A stretch of 64,000 bases of DNA from Symsagittifera roscoffensis (Eukaryota; Xenacoelomorpha; Acoela; Convolutidae). Location of the stretch: the NCBI RefSeq assembly GCF_963678635.1, contig NC_087067.1, positions 34,012,401 to 34,076,400 on the forward strand. The letters are read 5' to 3'. Positions 1 through 8,679 of the stretch are shown piece after piece; position 1 is the stretch's first letter, and each line of letters starts with the position of its first letter. The notes under the pieces are model-generated. The model was given only the letters and a program-made list of their open reading frames with translations, was not told the origin of the DNA and did no database searches. Made by a program: the position numbers and the translations under genes.

Positions 1-157
1 TAAATGGCCAAATCGGCTGGTCAAAACCTATGGAGCGTGTACAAGGTGCCTTGAATGACCATTTATGGCATGATAGCCGCACATTCACTGTAAGTGGCAT
101 ATGAATGGATACCAGCCAGGATACTGTCAGTTGCTTTTAGCCTAATTGTTGTGATAA

Positions 158-227
158 ACTTATTAAATAGGTAAGTATTCAAATCTATTTGATAAGTTTT
201 CTTTGAATGCACTCTGCGACAGCGGAG
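158..227 (+). ncRNA. Candidate spliced-leader-like element: donor AG|GTAAGTAT with three stem-loops
   Basis: A near-ideal 5' splice site lies at 170/171 on the plus strand, opposite to 5S. ACTTA (158..162) can pair with TAAGT (172..176), enclosing the donor, as stem I of spliced-leader RNAs does. ATTCAAA (177..183) pairs perfectly with TTTGAAT (202..208), directly abutting stem I, and CTCTGC (212..217) pairs with GCGGAG (222..227; one G-U) over a GACA loop. SL genes sit in 5S spacers, in opposite orientation, in nematodes such as C. elegans. Weak points: the 5' end of any leader is unknown, the leader is not one I recognise, and no good Sm site follows (AAGTTTTCTTTGA at 194..206 is a poor candidate). 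The donor GT is found 369 bp beyond each 5S start (363 above copy 14). Confidence 0.22.
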
Positions 228-462
228 GGCAGCCCAATTCTCTTAAAAAACTTAAAAGTTAGCTTTTAGGCCAATTTTCGTCCAAAATGGCCGAAATTCG
301 GGTCCCCCCAAATTTTCAACTGATGATTACTCCACGTACACTTAAGCTACAAACGTCGTTTTGGGCTCGTTGGAATCGTCCTGAGCTATAATTTATGAAA
401 CAAGATGAAAAAAATGATGTTTCAACGAAAAAAACCAAAAATTTTGAAAATTTCATTTTTTG

Positions 463-521
463 CACCACGCTCGATTAGGCTTAACTTTTTGGCATCACCG
501 AGATTTCAAAAGCTTATAACT
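463..521. repeat. Spacer subrepeat A
   Basis: First of three diverged copies of a roughly 58-bp core that runs from CACCACGCTCGATTAGGC through GGCATCACCGA to ATAACT. The AT-rich sequence before each core (AAAATTTTGAAAATTT-like) is also loosely similar. The next core starts 186 bp later. Confidence 0.85.
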
Positions 522-648
522 TTGTGTTGGACCGACGAAATTGGTTCATTTTCTCAGTCCCCCAAGATTTGACCATGATCTTATGATCCAAATAATAAAA
601 TTTGAAAATTTTAAAATTTTTGGGCAAGTTATGGCCGTTCGCGCAATT

Positions 649-706
649 CACCAGGCTCGATTGGGCTTAACTTTTTGACATCACCGAAATTCAAAAGGCT
701 ATAACT
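649..706. repeat. Spacer subrepeat B
   Basis: Second core, starting CACCAGGCTCGATTGGGC and ending GGCTATAACT. It is the most diverged of the three near its start. The distance to core C is 189 bp. Confidence 0.85.
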
Positions 707-837
707 CAAAGACCCCAAAAGTTATCTCCAATATTTTTGGCCTATCAGCAGCTGATTGTACACAAAATTGATACTGCAAAAGAAATTTTTCGGTTTTCTG
801 TTGTTTTGACCAAAATTTGACCCATTGAAAATTTTTG

Positions 838-895
838 CACCACGCTCGATTAGGCTTAACTTTTTGACATCACCGAACTTTAAACAGCAATAACT
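838..895. repeat. Spacer subrepeat C
   Basis: Third core, with a start identical to A (CACCACGCTCGATTAGGC) and GACATCACCGAA as in B. It ends 44 bp before the 3' end of 5S copy 1, so transcripts that pass the 5S terminator would enter it. Confidence 0.85.
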
Positions 896-905
896 CTTAG
901 CGTAT

Positions 906-915
906 AAAAGTAAAA
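906..915 (-). terminator. Possible back-up Pol III terminator
   Basis: Two further minus-strand TTTT runs (912..915 and 906..909), 25-34 nt beyond the 3' end of copy 1. Back-up T runs behind a short first terminator are common for Pol III genes. Repeated in each unit. In an AT-rich spacer they could be chance. Confidence 0.4.
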
Positions 916-935
916 GAGATACTTTTGCTTTAAAT

Positions 936-939
936 AAAA
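936..939 (-). terminator. RNA polymerase III terminator of 5S
   Basis: TTTT on the minus strand directly after the last C of copy 1, followed by ATTTA. The same run follows every copy. Confidence 0.9.
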
Positions 940-1057
940 GCCTACAACACCTGGTGTTCCCAGGCGGTCTCCCATCCAAGTACTAACCAGGCCCAATGTT
1001 GCTTAACTTCGGTGATCGGACGAGAACCGGTGCATTCAACATGGTATGGTCGTAGGC
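940..1057 (-). rRNA. 5S ribosomal RNA gene, copy 1
   Basis: Structural RNA of the large ribosomal subunit, transcribed by RNA polymerase III. On the minus strand it starts GCCTACGACCATACCATGTT and ends CACCAGGTGTTGTAGGC, 118 nt; with one or two U of the terminator it reaches the usual 119-121 nt. Nucleotides 1-9 pair with 110-118 to give helix I (one G-U pair). Box C (nt 80-97) is identical to the vertebrate box C as I know it, and box A (nt 50-64) and the intermediate element (nt 67-72) are in the expected places. TTTT follows at once. All other copies in the window have the same sequence as far as I could read, except copy 33. The spacer on its 3' side lacks the 23-bp hairpin; the G/A site on its 5' side (1245) is G. 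Confidence 0.98.
961..1008 (-). promoter_or_regulatory. 5S internal control region (box A, IE, box C)
   Basis: Shown for copy 1; same relative place in every gene. By alignment to the well-studied Xenopus gene, box A is nt 50-64 (994..1008), the intermediate element nt 67-72, CCTGGT (986..991), and box C nt 80-97 (961..978), which matches the vertebrate sequence. These are the binding sites for TFIIIA and, with it, TFIIIC. They are intact in all copies seen, except the box A change in copy 33. Confidence 0.85.
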
Positions 1058-1079
1058 ATTTGAGTTACTCCGCTTTCAC

Positions 1080-1086
1080 TTATATC
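1080..1086 (-). promoter_or_regulatory. TATA-like box upstream of 5S
   Basis: GATATAA on the minus strand at -29 to -23 relative to the 5' end of copy 1. I see it in the same place in the other units I read. A TATA-like element around -30 contributes to 5S transcription in several eukaryotes (known for insects, fungi and plants), so position and sequence fit. The function here is inferred. Confidence 0.6.
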
Positions 1087-1124
1087 CTTACTAGCATATG
1101 TCTATGTACATTAGTTTTAAAACA

Positions 1125-1140
1125 CTCGCCCTCGCGCGAG
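1125..1140. repeat. GC-rich hairpin / CTCGCGCGAG palindrome
   Basis: CTCGC (1125..1129) can pair with GCGAG (1136..1140) over a 6-nt loop, and 1131..1140 is by itself a perfect 10-bp palindrome. It is the most GC- and CpG-dense spot of an otherwise AT-rich spacer, 68 bp upstream of the 5S start, and is kept in all units I read. It could be a protein-binding site, part of a plus-strand RNA, or nothing. No function is assigned. Confidence 0.5.
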
Positions 1141-1199
1141 AGTAAAAATATGCTCTTATACCATGTAAAATTTTGCACGCTCACGTTATAATTTATGCA

Positions 1200-1278
1200 T
1201 TTCAAACAAAATTTTGAAAATTGACATTGTTTGGAATTTTTTTGGCCCAATGTGTTAAATGGCCAAATCGGCTGGTCA
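1200..1278 (+). ncRNA. Sm-site-like module between two hairpins (candidate snRNA/SL RNA 3' half)
   Basis: On the plus strand, TTTCAAA (1200..1206) can pair with TTTGAAA (1213..1219); 15 nt on is AATTTTTTTGG (1235..1245), which fits the Sm-binding pattern of purine-rich flank, U run and GR; then TGGCC (1260..1264) can pair with GGTCA (1274..1278) including one G-U. Hairpin, single-stranded Sm site, hairpin is the order found in the 3' half of Sm-class snRNAs and SL RNAs. The G/A polymorphism at 1245 swaps GG for GA, and both satisfy the GR rule. Against it: no recognisable U1, U2, U4, U5 or SL sequence lies upstream, the nearest possible donor (GAGA|GTAAAA at 1141/1142) is weak, and AT hairpins arise easily in such sequence. 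Confidence 0.15.
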
Positions 1279-2194
1279 AAACCTATGGAGCGTGTACAAG
1301 GTGCCTTGAATGACCATTTATGGCATGATAGCCGCACATTCACTGTAAGTGGCATATGAATGGATACCAGCCAGGATACTGTCAGTTGCTTTTAGCCTAA
1401 TTGTTGTGATAAACTTATTAAATAGGTAAGTATTCAAATCTATTTGATAAGTTTTCTTTGAATGCACTCTGCGACAGCGGAGGGCAGCCCAATTCTCTTA
1501 AAAAACTTAAAAGTTAGCTTTTAGGCCAATTTTCGTCCAAAATGGCCGAAATTCGGGTCCCCCCAAATTTTCAACTGATGATTACTCCACGTACACTTAA
1601 GCTACAAACGTCGTTTTGGGCTCGTTGGAATCGTCCTGAGCTATAATTTATGAAACAAGATGAAAAAAATGATGTTTCAACGAAAAAAACCAAAAATTTT
1701 GAAAATTTCATTTTTTGCACCACGCTCGATTAGGCTTAACTTTTTGGCATCACCGAGATTTCAAAAGCTTATAACTTTGTGTTGGACCGACGAAATTGGT
1801 TCATTTTCTCAGTCCCCCAAGATTTGACCATGATCTTATGATCCAAATAATAAAATTTGAAAATTTTAAAATTTTTGGGCAAGTTATGGCCGTTCGCGCA
1901 ATTCACCAGGCTCGATTGGGCTTAACTTTTTGACATCACCGAAATTCAAAAGGCTATAACTCAAAGACCCCAAAAGTTATCTCCAATATTTTTGGCCTAT
2001 CAGCAGCTGATTGTACACAAAATTGATACTGCAAAAGAAATTTTTCGGTTTTCTGTTGTTTTGACCAAAATTTGACCCATTGAAAATTTTTGCACCACGC
2101 TCGATTAGGCTTAACTTTTTGACATCACCGAACTTTAAACAGCAATAACTCTTAGCGTATAAAAGTAAAAGAGATACTTTTGCTTTAAATAAAA

Positions 2195-2312
2195 GCCTAC
2201 AACACCTGGTGTTCCCAGGCGGTCTCCCATCCAAGTACTAACCAGGCCCAATGTTGCTTAACTTCGGTGATCGGACGAGAACCGGTGCATTCAACATGGT
2301 ATGGTCGTAGGC
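2195..2312 (-). rRNA. 5S ribosomal RNA gene, copy 2
   Basis: Same sequence as copy 1 and 1255 bp from it, because the intervening spacer also lacks the 23-bp hairpin. G/A site on its 5' side is G (2500). Confidence 0.98.
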
Positions 2313-3472
2313 ATTTGAGTTACTCCGCTTTCACTTATATCCTTACTAGCATATGTCTATGTACATTAGTTTTAAAACACTCGCCCTCGCGCGAGAGTAA
2401 AAATATGCTCTTATACCATGTAAAATTTTGCACGCTCACGTTATAATTTATGCATTTCAAACAAAATTTTGAAAATTGACATTGTTTGGAATTTTTTTGG
2501 CCCAATGTGTTAAATGGCCAAATCGGCTGGTCAAAACCTATGGAGCGTGTACAAGGTGCCTTGAATGACCATTTATGGCATGATAGCCGCACATTCACTG
2601 TAAGTGGCATATGAATGGATACCAGCCAGGATACTGTCAGTTGCTTTTAGCCTAATTGTTGTGATAAACTTATTAAATAGGTAAGTATTCAAATCTATTT
2701 GATAAGTTTTCTTTGAATGCACTCTGCGACAGCGGAGGGCAGCCCAATTCTCTTAAAAAATGCAAGAAAAAAAATTGCACTAACTTAAAAGTTAGCTTTT
2801 AGGCCAATTTTCGTCCAAAATGGCCGAAATTCGGGTCCCCCCAAATTTTCAACTGATGATTACTCCACGTACACTTAAGCTACAAACGTCGTTTTGGGCT
2901 CGTTGGAATCGTCCTGAGCTATAATTTATGAAACAAGATGAAAAAAATGATGTTTCAACGAAAAAAACCAAAAATTTTGAAAATTTCATTTTTTGCACCA
3001 CGCTCGATTAGGCTTAACTTTTTGGCATCACCGAGATTTCAAAAGCTTATAACTTTGTGTTGGACCGACGAAATTGGTTCATTTTCTCAGTCCCCCAAGA
3101 TTTGACCATGATCTTATGATCCAAATAATAAAATTTGAAAATTTTAAAATTTTTGGGCAAGTTATGGCCGTTCGCGCAATTCACCAGGCTCGATTGGGCT
3201 TAACTTTTTGACATCACCGAAATTCAAAAGGCTATAACTCAAAGACCCCAAAAGTTATCTCCAATATTTTTGGCCTATCAGCAGCTGATTGTACACAAAA
3301 TTGATACTGCAAAAGAAATTTTTCGGTTTTCTGTTGTTTTGACCAAAATTTGACCCATTGAAAATTTTTGCACCACGCTCGATTAGGCTTAACTTTTTGA
3401 CATCACCGAACTTTAAACAGCAATAACTCTTAGCGTATAAAAGTAAAAGAGATACTTTTGCTTTAAATAAAA
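2313..3472. repeat. Reference full-length intergenic spacer (1160 bp)
   Basis: First complete spacer of the standard length, between genes 2 and 3; all other spacers are near-copies. In order it contains the GATATAA box (2335..2341), GC hairpin (2380..2395), AT hairpin plus Sm-like motif plus hairpin (2455..2533), splice-donor element (2668..2737), 23-bp hairpin (2761..2783), and three subrepeats that end about 45 bp before the next 5S gene. It is AT-rich with many A and T runs. No open frame in it looks coding: the ones present have no recognisable domain and exist in every unit only because the unit repeats. Confidence 0.9.
2761..2783. repeat. 23-bp indel forming a TGCAA/TTGCA hairpin
   Basis: TGCAA (2761..2765) and TTGCA (2775..2779) flank a GAAAAAAAA loop. 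The segment is absent from the spacers before copies 1, 2 and 6 and present in nearly all others (lost within the larger deletion in two). Its last bases also complete a second inverted repeat with the flank, CTAACTT (2780..2786) with AAGTTAG (2789..2795). Whether it is an insertion or the three short units are deletions cannot be decided here. Confidence 0.85.
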
Positions 3473-3590
3473 GCCTACAACACCTGGTGTTCCCAGGCGG
3501 TCTCCCATCCAAGTACTAACCAGGCCCAATGTTGCTTAACTTCGGTGATCGGACGAGAACCGGTGCATTCAACATGGTATGGTCGTAGGC
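3473..3590 (-). rRNA. 5S ribosomal RNA gene, copy 3
   Basis: 1278 bp from copy 2; first copy whose 3'-side spacer carries the 23-bp hairpin (2761..2783). G/A site on its 5' side is A. Confidence 0.98.
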
Positions 3591-4750
3591 ATTTGAGTTA
3601 CTCCGCTTTCACTTATATCCTTACTAGCATATGTCTATGTACATTAGTTTTAAAACACTCGCCCTCGCGCGAGAGTAAAAATATGCTCTTATACCATGTA
3701 AAATTTTGCACGCTCACGTTATAATTTATGCATTTCAAACAAAATTTTGAAAATTGACATTGTTTGGAATTTTTTTGACCCAATGTGTTAAATGGCCAAA
3801 TCGGCTGGTCAAAACCTATGGAGCGTGTACAAGGTGCCTTGAATGACCATTTATGGCATGATAGCCGCACATTCACTGTAAGTGGCATATGAATGGATAC
3901 CAGCCAGGATACTGTCAGTTGCTTTTAGCCTAATTGTTGTGATAAACTTATTAAATAGGTAAGTATTCAAATCTATTTGATAAGTTTTCTTTGAATGCAC
4001 TCTGCGACAGCGGAGGGCAGCCCAATTCTCTTAAAAAATGCAAGAAAAAAAATTGCACTAACTTAAAAGTTAGCTTTTAGGCCAATTTTCGTCCAAAATG
4101 GCCGAAATTCGGGTCCCCCCAAATTTTCAACTGATGATTACTCCACGTACACTTAAGCTACAAACGTCGTTTTGGGCTCGTTGGAATCGTCCTGAGCTAT
4201 AATTTATGAAACAAGATGAAAAAAATGATGTTTCAACGAAAAAAACCAAAAATTTTGAAAATTTCATTTTTTGCACCACGCTCGATTAGGCTTAACTTTT
4301 TGGCATCACCGAGATTTCAAAAGCTTATAACTTTGTGTTGGACCGACGAAATTGGTTCATTTTCTCAGTCCCCCAAGATTTGACCATGATCTTATGATCC
4401 AAATAATAAAATTTGAAAATTTTAAAATTTTTGGGCAAGTTATGGCCGTTCGCGCAATTCACCAGGCTCGATTGGGCTTAACTTTTTGACATCACCGAAA
4501 TTCAAAAGGCTATAACTCAAAGACCCCAAAAGTTATCTCCAATATTTTTGGCCTATCAGCAGCTGATTGTACACAAAATTGATACTGCAAAAGAAATTTT
4601 TCGGTTTTCTGTTGTTTTGACCAAAATTTGACCCATTGAAAATTTTTGCACCACGCTCGATTAGGCTTAACTTTTTGACATCACCGAACTTTAAACAGCA
4701 ATAACTCTTAGCGTATAAAAGTAAAAGAGATACTTTTGCTTTAAATAAAA

Positions 4751-4868
4751 GCCTACAACACCTGGTGTTCCCAGGCGGTCTCCCATCCAAGTACTAACCA
4801 GGCCCAATGTTGCTTAACTTCGGTGATCGGACGAGAACCGGTGCATTCAACATGGTATGGTCGTAGGC
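4751..4868 (-). rRNA. 5S ribosomal RNA gene, copy 4
   Basis: Standard 1278-bp unit. G/A site on its 5' side is A. Confidence 0.98.
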
Positions 4869-6028
4869 ATTTGAGTTACTCCGCTTTCACTTATATCCTT
4901 ACTAGCATATGTCTATGTACATTAGTTTTAAAACACTCGCCCTCGCGCGAGAGTAAAAATATGCTCTTATACCATGTAAAATTTTGCACGCTCACGTTAT
5001 AATTTATGCATTTCAAACAAAATTTTGAAAATTGACATTGTTTGGAATTTTTTTGACCCAATGTGTTAAATGGCCAAATCGGCTGGTCAAAACCTATGGA
5101 GCGTGTACAAGGTGCCTTGAATGACCATTTATGGCATGATAGCCGCACATTCACTGTAAGTGGCATATGAATGGATACCAGCCAGGATACTGTCAGTTGC
5201 TTTTAGCCTAATTGTTGTGATAAACTTATTAAATAGGTAAGTATTCAAATCTATTTGATAAGTTTTCTTTGAATGCACTCTGCGACAGCGGAGGGCAGCC
5301 CAATTCTCTTAAAAAATGCAAGAAAAAAAATTGCACTAACTTAAAAGTTAGCTTTTAGGCCAATTTTCGTCCAAAATGGCCGAAATTCGGGTCCCCCCAA
5401 ATTTTCAACTGATGATTACTCCACGTACACTTAAGCTACAAACGTCGTTTTGGGCTCGTTGGAATCGTCCTGAGCTATAATTTATGAAACAAGATGAAAA
5501 AAATGATGTTTCAACGAAAAAAACCAAAAATTTTGAAAATTTCATTTTTTGCACCACGCTCGATTAGGCTTAACTTTTTGGCATCACCGAGATTTCAAAA
5601 GCTTATAACTTTGTGTTGGACCGACGAAATTGGTTCATTTTCTCAGTCCCCCAAGATTTGACCATGATCTTATGATCCAAATAATAAAATTTGAAAATTT
5701 TAAAATTTTTGGGCAAGTTATGGCCGTTCGCGCAATTCACCAGGCTCGATTGGGCTTAACTTTTTGACATCACCGAAATTCAAAAGGCTATAACTCAAAG
5801 ACCCCAAAAGTTATCTCCAATATTTTTGGCCTATCAGCAGCTGATTGTACACAAAATTGATACTGCAAAAGAAATTTTTCGGTTTTCTGTTGTTTTGACC
5901 AAAATTTGACCCATTGAAAATTTTTGCACCACGCTCGATTAGGCTTAACTTTTTGACATCACCGAACTTTAAACAGCAATAACTCTTAGCGTATAAAAGT
6001 AAAAGAGATACTTTTGCTTTAAATAAAA

Positions 6029-6146
6029 GCCTACAACACCTGGTGTTCCCAGGCGGTCTCCCATCCAAGTACTAACCAGGCCCAATGTTGCTTAACTTCG
6101 GTGATCGGACGAGAACCGGTGCATTCAACATGGTATGGTCGTAGGC
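6029..6146 (-). rRNA. 5S ribosomal RNA gene, copy 5
   Basis: Standard 1278-bp unit on its 3' side. The 5'-side spacer is the third and last one without the 23-bp hairpin, and its G/A site is G. Confidence 0.98.
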
Positions 6147-7283
6147 ATTTGAGTTACTCCGCTTTCACTTATATCCTTACTAGCATATGTCTATGTACAT
6201 TAGTTTTAAAACACTCGCCCTCGCGCGAGAGTAAAAATATGCTCTTATACCATGTAAAATTTTGCACGCTCACGTTATAATTTATGCATTTCAAACAAAA
6301 TTTTGAAAATTGACATTGTTTGGAATTTTTTTGGCCCAATGTGTTAAATGGCCAAATCGGCTGGTCAAAACCTATGGAGCGTGTACAAGGTGCCTTGAAT
6401 GACCATTTATGGCATGATAGCCGCACATTCACTGTAAGTGGCATATGAATGGATACCAGCCAGGATACTGTCAGTTGCTTTTAGCCTAATTGTTGTGATA
6501 AACTTATTAAATAGGTAAGTATTCAAATCTATTTGATAAGTTTTCTTTGAATGCACTCTGCGACAGCGGAGGGCAGCCCAATTCTCTTAAAAAACTTAAA
6601 AGTTAGCTTTTAGGCCAATTTTCGTCCAAAATGGCCGAAATTCGGGTCCCCCCAAATTTTCAACTGATGATTACTCCACGTACACTTAAGCTACAAACGT
6701 CGTTTTGGGCTCGTTGGAATCGTCCTGAGCTATAATTTATGAAACAAGATGAAAAAAATGATGTTTCAACGAAAAAAACCAAAAATTTTGAAAATTTCAT
6801 TTTTTGCACCACGCTCGATTAGGCTTAACTTTTTGGCATCACCGAGATTTCAAAAGCTTATAACTTTGTGTTGGACCGACGAAATTGGTTCATTTTCTCA
6901 GTCCCCCAAGATTTGACCATGATCTTATGATCCAAATAATAAAATTTGAAAATTTTAAAATTTTTGGGCAAGTTATGGCCGTTCGCGCAATTCACCAGGC
7001 TCGATTGGGCTTAACTTTTTGACATCACCGAAATTCAAAAGGCTATAACTCAAAGACCCCAAAAGTTATCTCCAATATTTTTGGCCTATCAGCAGCTGAT
7101 TGTACACAAAATTGATACTGCAAAAGAAATTTTTCGGTTTTCTGTTGTTTTGACCAAAATTTGACCCATTGAAAATTTTTGCACCACGCTCGATTAGGCT
7201 TAACTTTTTGACATCACCGAACTTTAAACAGCAATAACTCTTAGCGTATAAAAGTAAAAGAGATACTTTTGCTTTAAATAAAA

Positions 7284-7401
7284 GCCTACAACACCTGGTG
7301 TTCCCAGGCGGTCTCCCATCCAAGTACTAACCAGGCCCAATGTTGCTTAACTTCGGTGATCGGACGAGAACCGGTGCATTCAACATGGTATGGTCGTAGG
7401 C
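7284..7401 (-). rRNA. 5S ribosomal RNA gene, copy 6
   Basis: Only 1255 bp from copy 5 (23-bp hairpin absent at about 6594). 5'-side G/A site is G; that spacer also has a private T-to-G change at 7812 in the stem of the splice-donor element. Confidence 0.98.
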
Positions 7402-8561
7402 ATTTGAGTTACTCCGCTTTCACTTATATCCTTACTAGCATATGTCTATGTACATTAGTTTTAAAACACTCGCCCTCGCGCGAGAGTAAAAATATGCTCT
7501 TATACCATGTAAAATTTTGCACGCTCACGTTATAATTTATGCATTTCAAACAAAATTTTGAAAATTGACATTGTTTGGAATTTTTTTGGCCCAATGTGTT
7601 AAATGGCCAAATCGGCTGGTCAAAACCTATGGAGCGTGTACAAGGTGCCTTGAATGACCATTTATGGCATGATAGCCGCACATTCACTGTAAGTGGCATA
7701 TGAATGGATACCAGCCAGGATACTGTCAGTTGCTTTTAGCCTAATTGTTGTGATAAACTTATTAAATAGGTAAGTATTCAAATCTATTTGATAAGTTTTC
7801 TTTGAATGCACGCTGCGACAGCGGAGGGCAGCCCAATTCTCTTAAAAAATGCAAGAAAAAAAATTGCACTAACTTAAAAGTTAGCTTTTAGGCCAATTTT
7901 CGTCCAAAATGGCCGAAATTCGGGTCCCCCCAAATTTTCAACTGATGATTACTCCACGTACACTTAAGCTACAAACGTCGTTTTGGGCTCGTTGGAATCG
8001 TCCTGAGCTATAATTTATGAAACAAGATGAAAAAAATGATGTTTCAACGAAAAAAACCAAAAATTTTGAAAATTTCATTTTTTGCACCACGCTCGATTAG
8101 GCTTAACTTTTTGGCATCACCGAGATTTCAAAAGCTTATAACTTTGTGTTGGACCGACGAAATTGGTTCATTTTCTCAGTCCCCCAAGATTTGACCATGA
8201 TCTTATGATCCAAATAATAAAATTTGAAAATTTTAAAATTTTTGGGCAAGTTATGGCCGTTCGCGCAATTCACCAGGCTCGATTGGGCTTAACTTTTTGA
8301 CATCACCGAAATTCAAAAGGCTATAACTCAAAGACCCCAAAAGTTATCTCCAATATTTTTGGCCTATCAGCAGCTGATTGTACACAAAATTGATACTGCA
8401 AAAGAAATTTTTCGGTTTTCTGTTGTTTTGACCAAAATTTGACCCATTGAAAATTTTTGCACCACGCTCGATTAGGCTTAACTTTTTGACATCACCGAAC
8501 TTTAAACAGCAATAACTCTTAGCGTATAAAAGTAAAAGAGATACTTTTGCTTTAAATAAAA

Positions 8562-8679
8562 GCCTACAACACCTGGTGTTCCCAGGCGGTCTCCCATCCA
8601 AGTACTAACCAGGCCCAATGTTGCTTAACTTCGGTGATCGGACGAGAACCGGTGCATTCAACATGGTATGGTCGTAGGC
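8562..8679 (-). rRNA. 5S ribosomal RNA gene, copy 7
   Basis: Gene sequence standard. A private change lies 7 bp upstream of the 5' end (A instead of G on the plus strand at 8686), between the gene and its GATATAA box. 5'-side G/A site is A. Confidence 0.98.

Larger units (their letters stand above)
1..939. repeat. Partial spacer at left window edge
   Basis: This is the distal part of the spacer between an out-of-window 5S gene and gene 1. It corresponds to 1256..2194 in the next unit. It holds the splice-donor element (158..227), then directly AAAAAA-CTTAAAAG at 245..257 without the 23-bp hairpin, then the three subrepeats (463..895). The Sm-like element of this unit lies just outside the window. 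No gene is visible apart from the candidate RNA described separately. Confidence 0.95.

Noticed and set aside
89-96. Second GTAAGT (ACT|GTAAGTGG) on the plus strand
   Set aside because: The exon side ACT is a poor donor context, and it lies inside a weak CACT/AGTG hairpin without a following Sm site. Not supported well enough to list as a gene.
169-178. Minus-strand ATACTTACCT, identical to the 5' end of U1 snRNA
   Set aside because: The sequence after it shows none of the U1 stem-loop I or later regions. The match is simply the reverse complement of a consensus splice donor.
184-196. TCTATTTGATAAG resembles the short Ciona spliced leader as I remember it
   Set aside because: It differs by an internal base, lies in the loop of stem II after the donor, and is followed by TTTTC, not by a consensus donor. 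Treated as coincidence.
282-291. Minus-strand GCCATTTTGG shared with the dinoflagellate spliced leader
   Set aside because: Only ten bases match; the leader's flanks and a GT donor after it are missing, and the 5S type is metazoan.
722-979. 85-codon minus-strand open frame, repeated in all units
   Set aside because: It starts at a TTG inside the 5S gene and reads through the terminator into the spacer. There is no recognisable domain, and it recurs only because the unit repeats.
1-1255. Nematode SL1 leader in the spacer
   Set aside because: I looked for the SL1 leader on both strands because of the 5S linkage and did not find it.
1080-1355. 91-codon minus-strand ATG open frame, repeated in all units
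   Set aside because: It ends at the 5S upstream box. There is no recognisable domain or neighbouring gene signals, and it is composed of AT-rich spacer. Its near-identity between units reflects homogenised DNA, not selection on protein.
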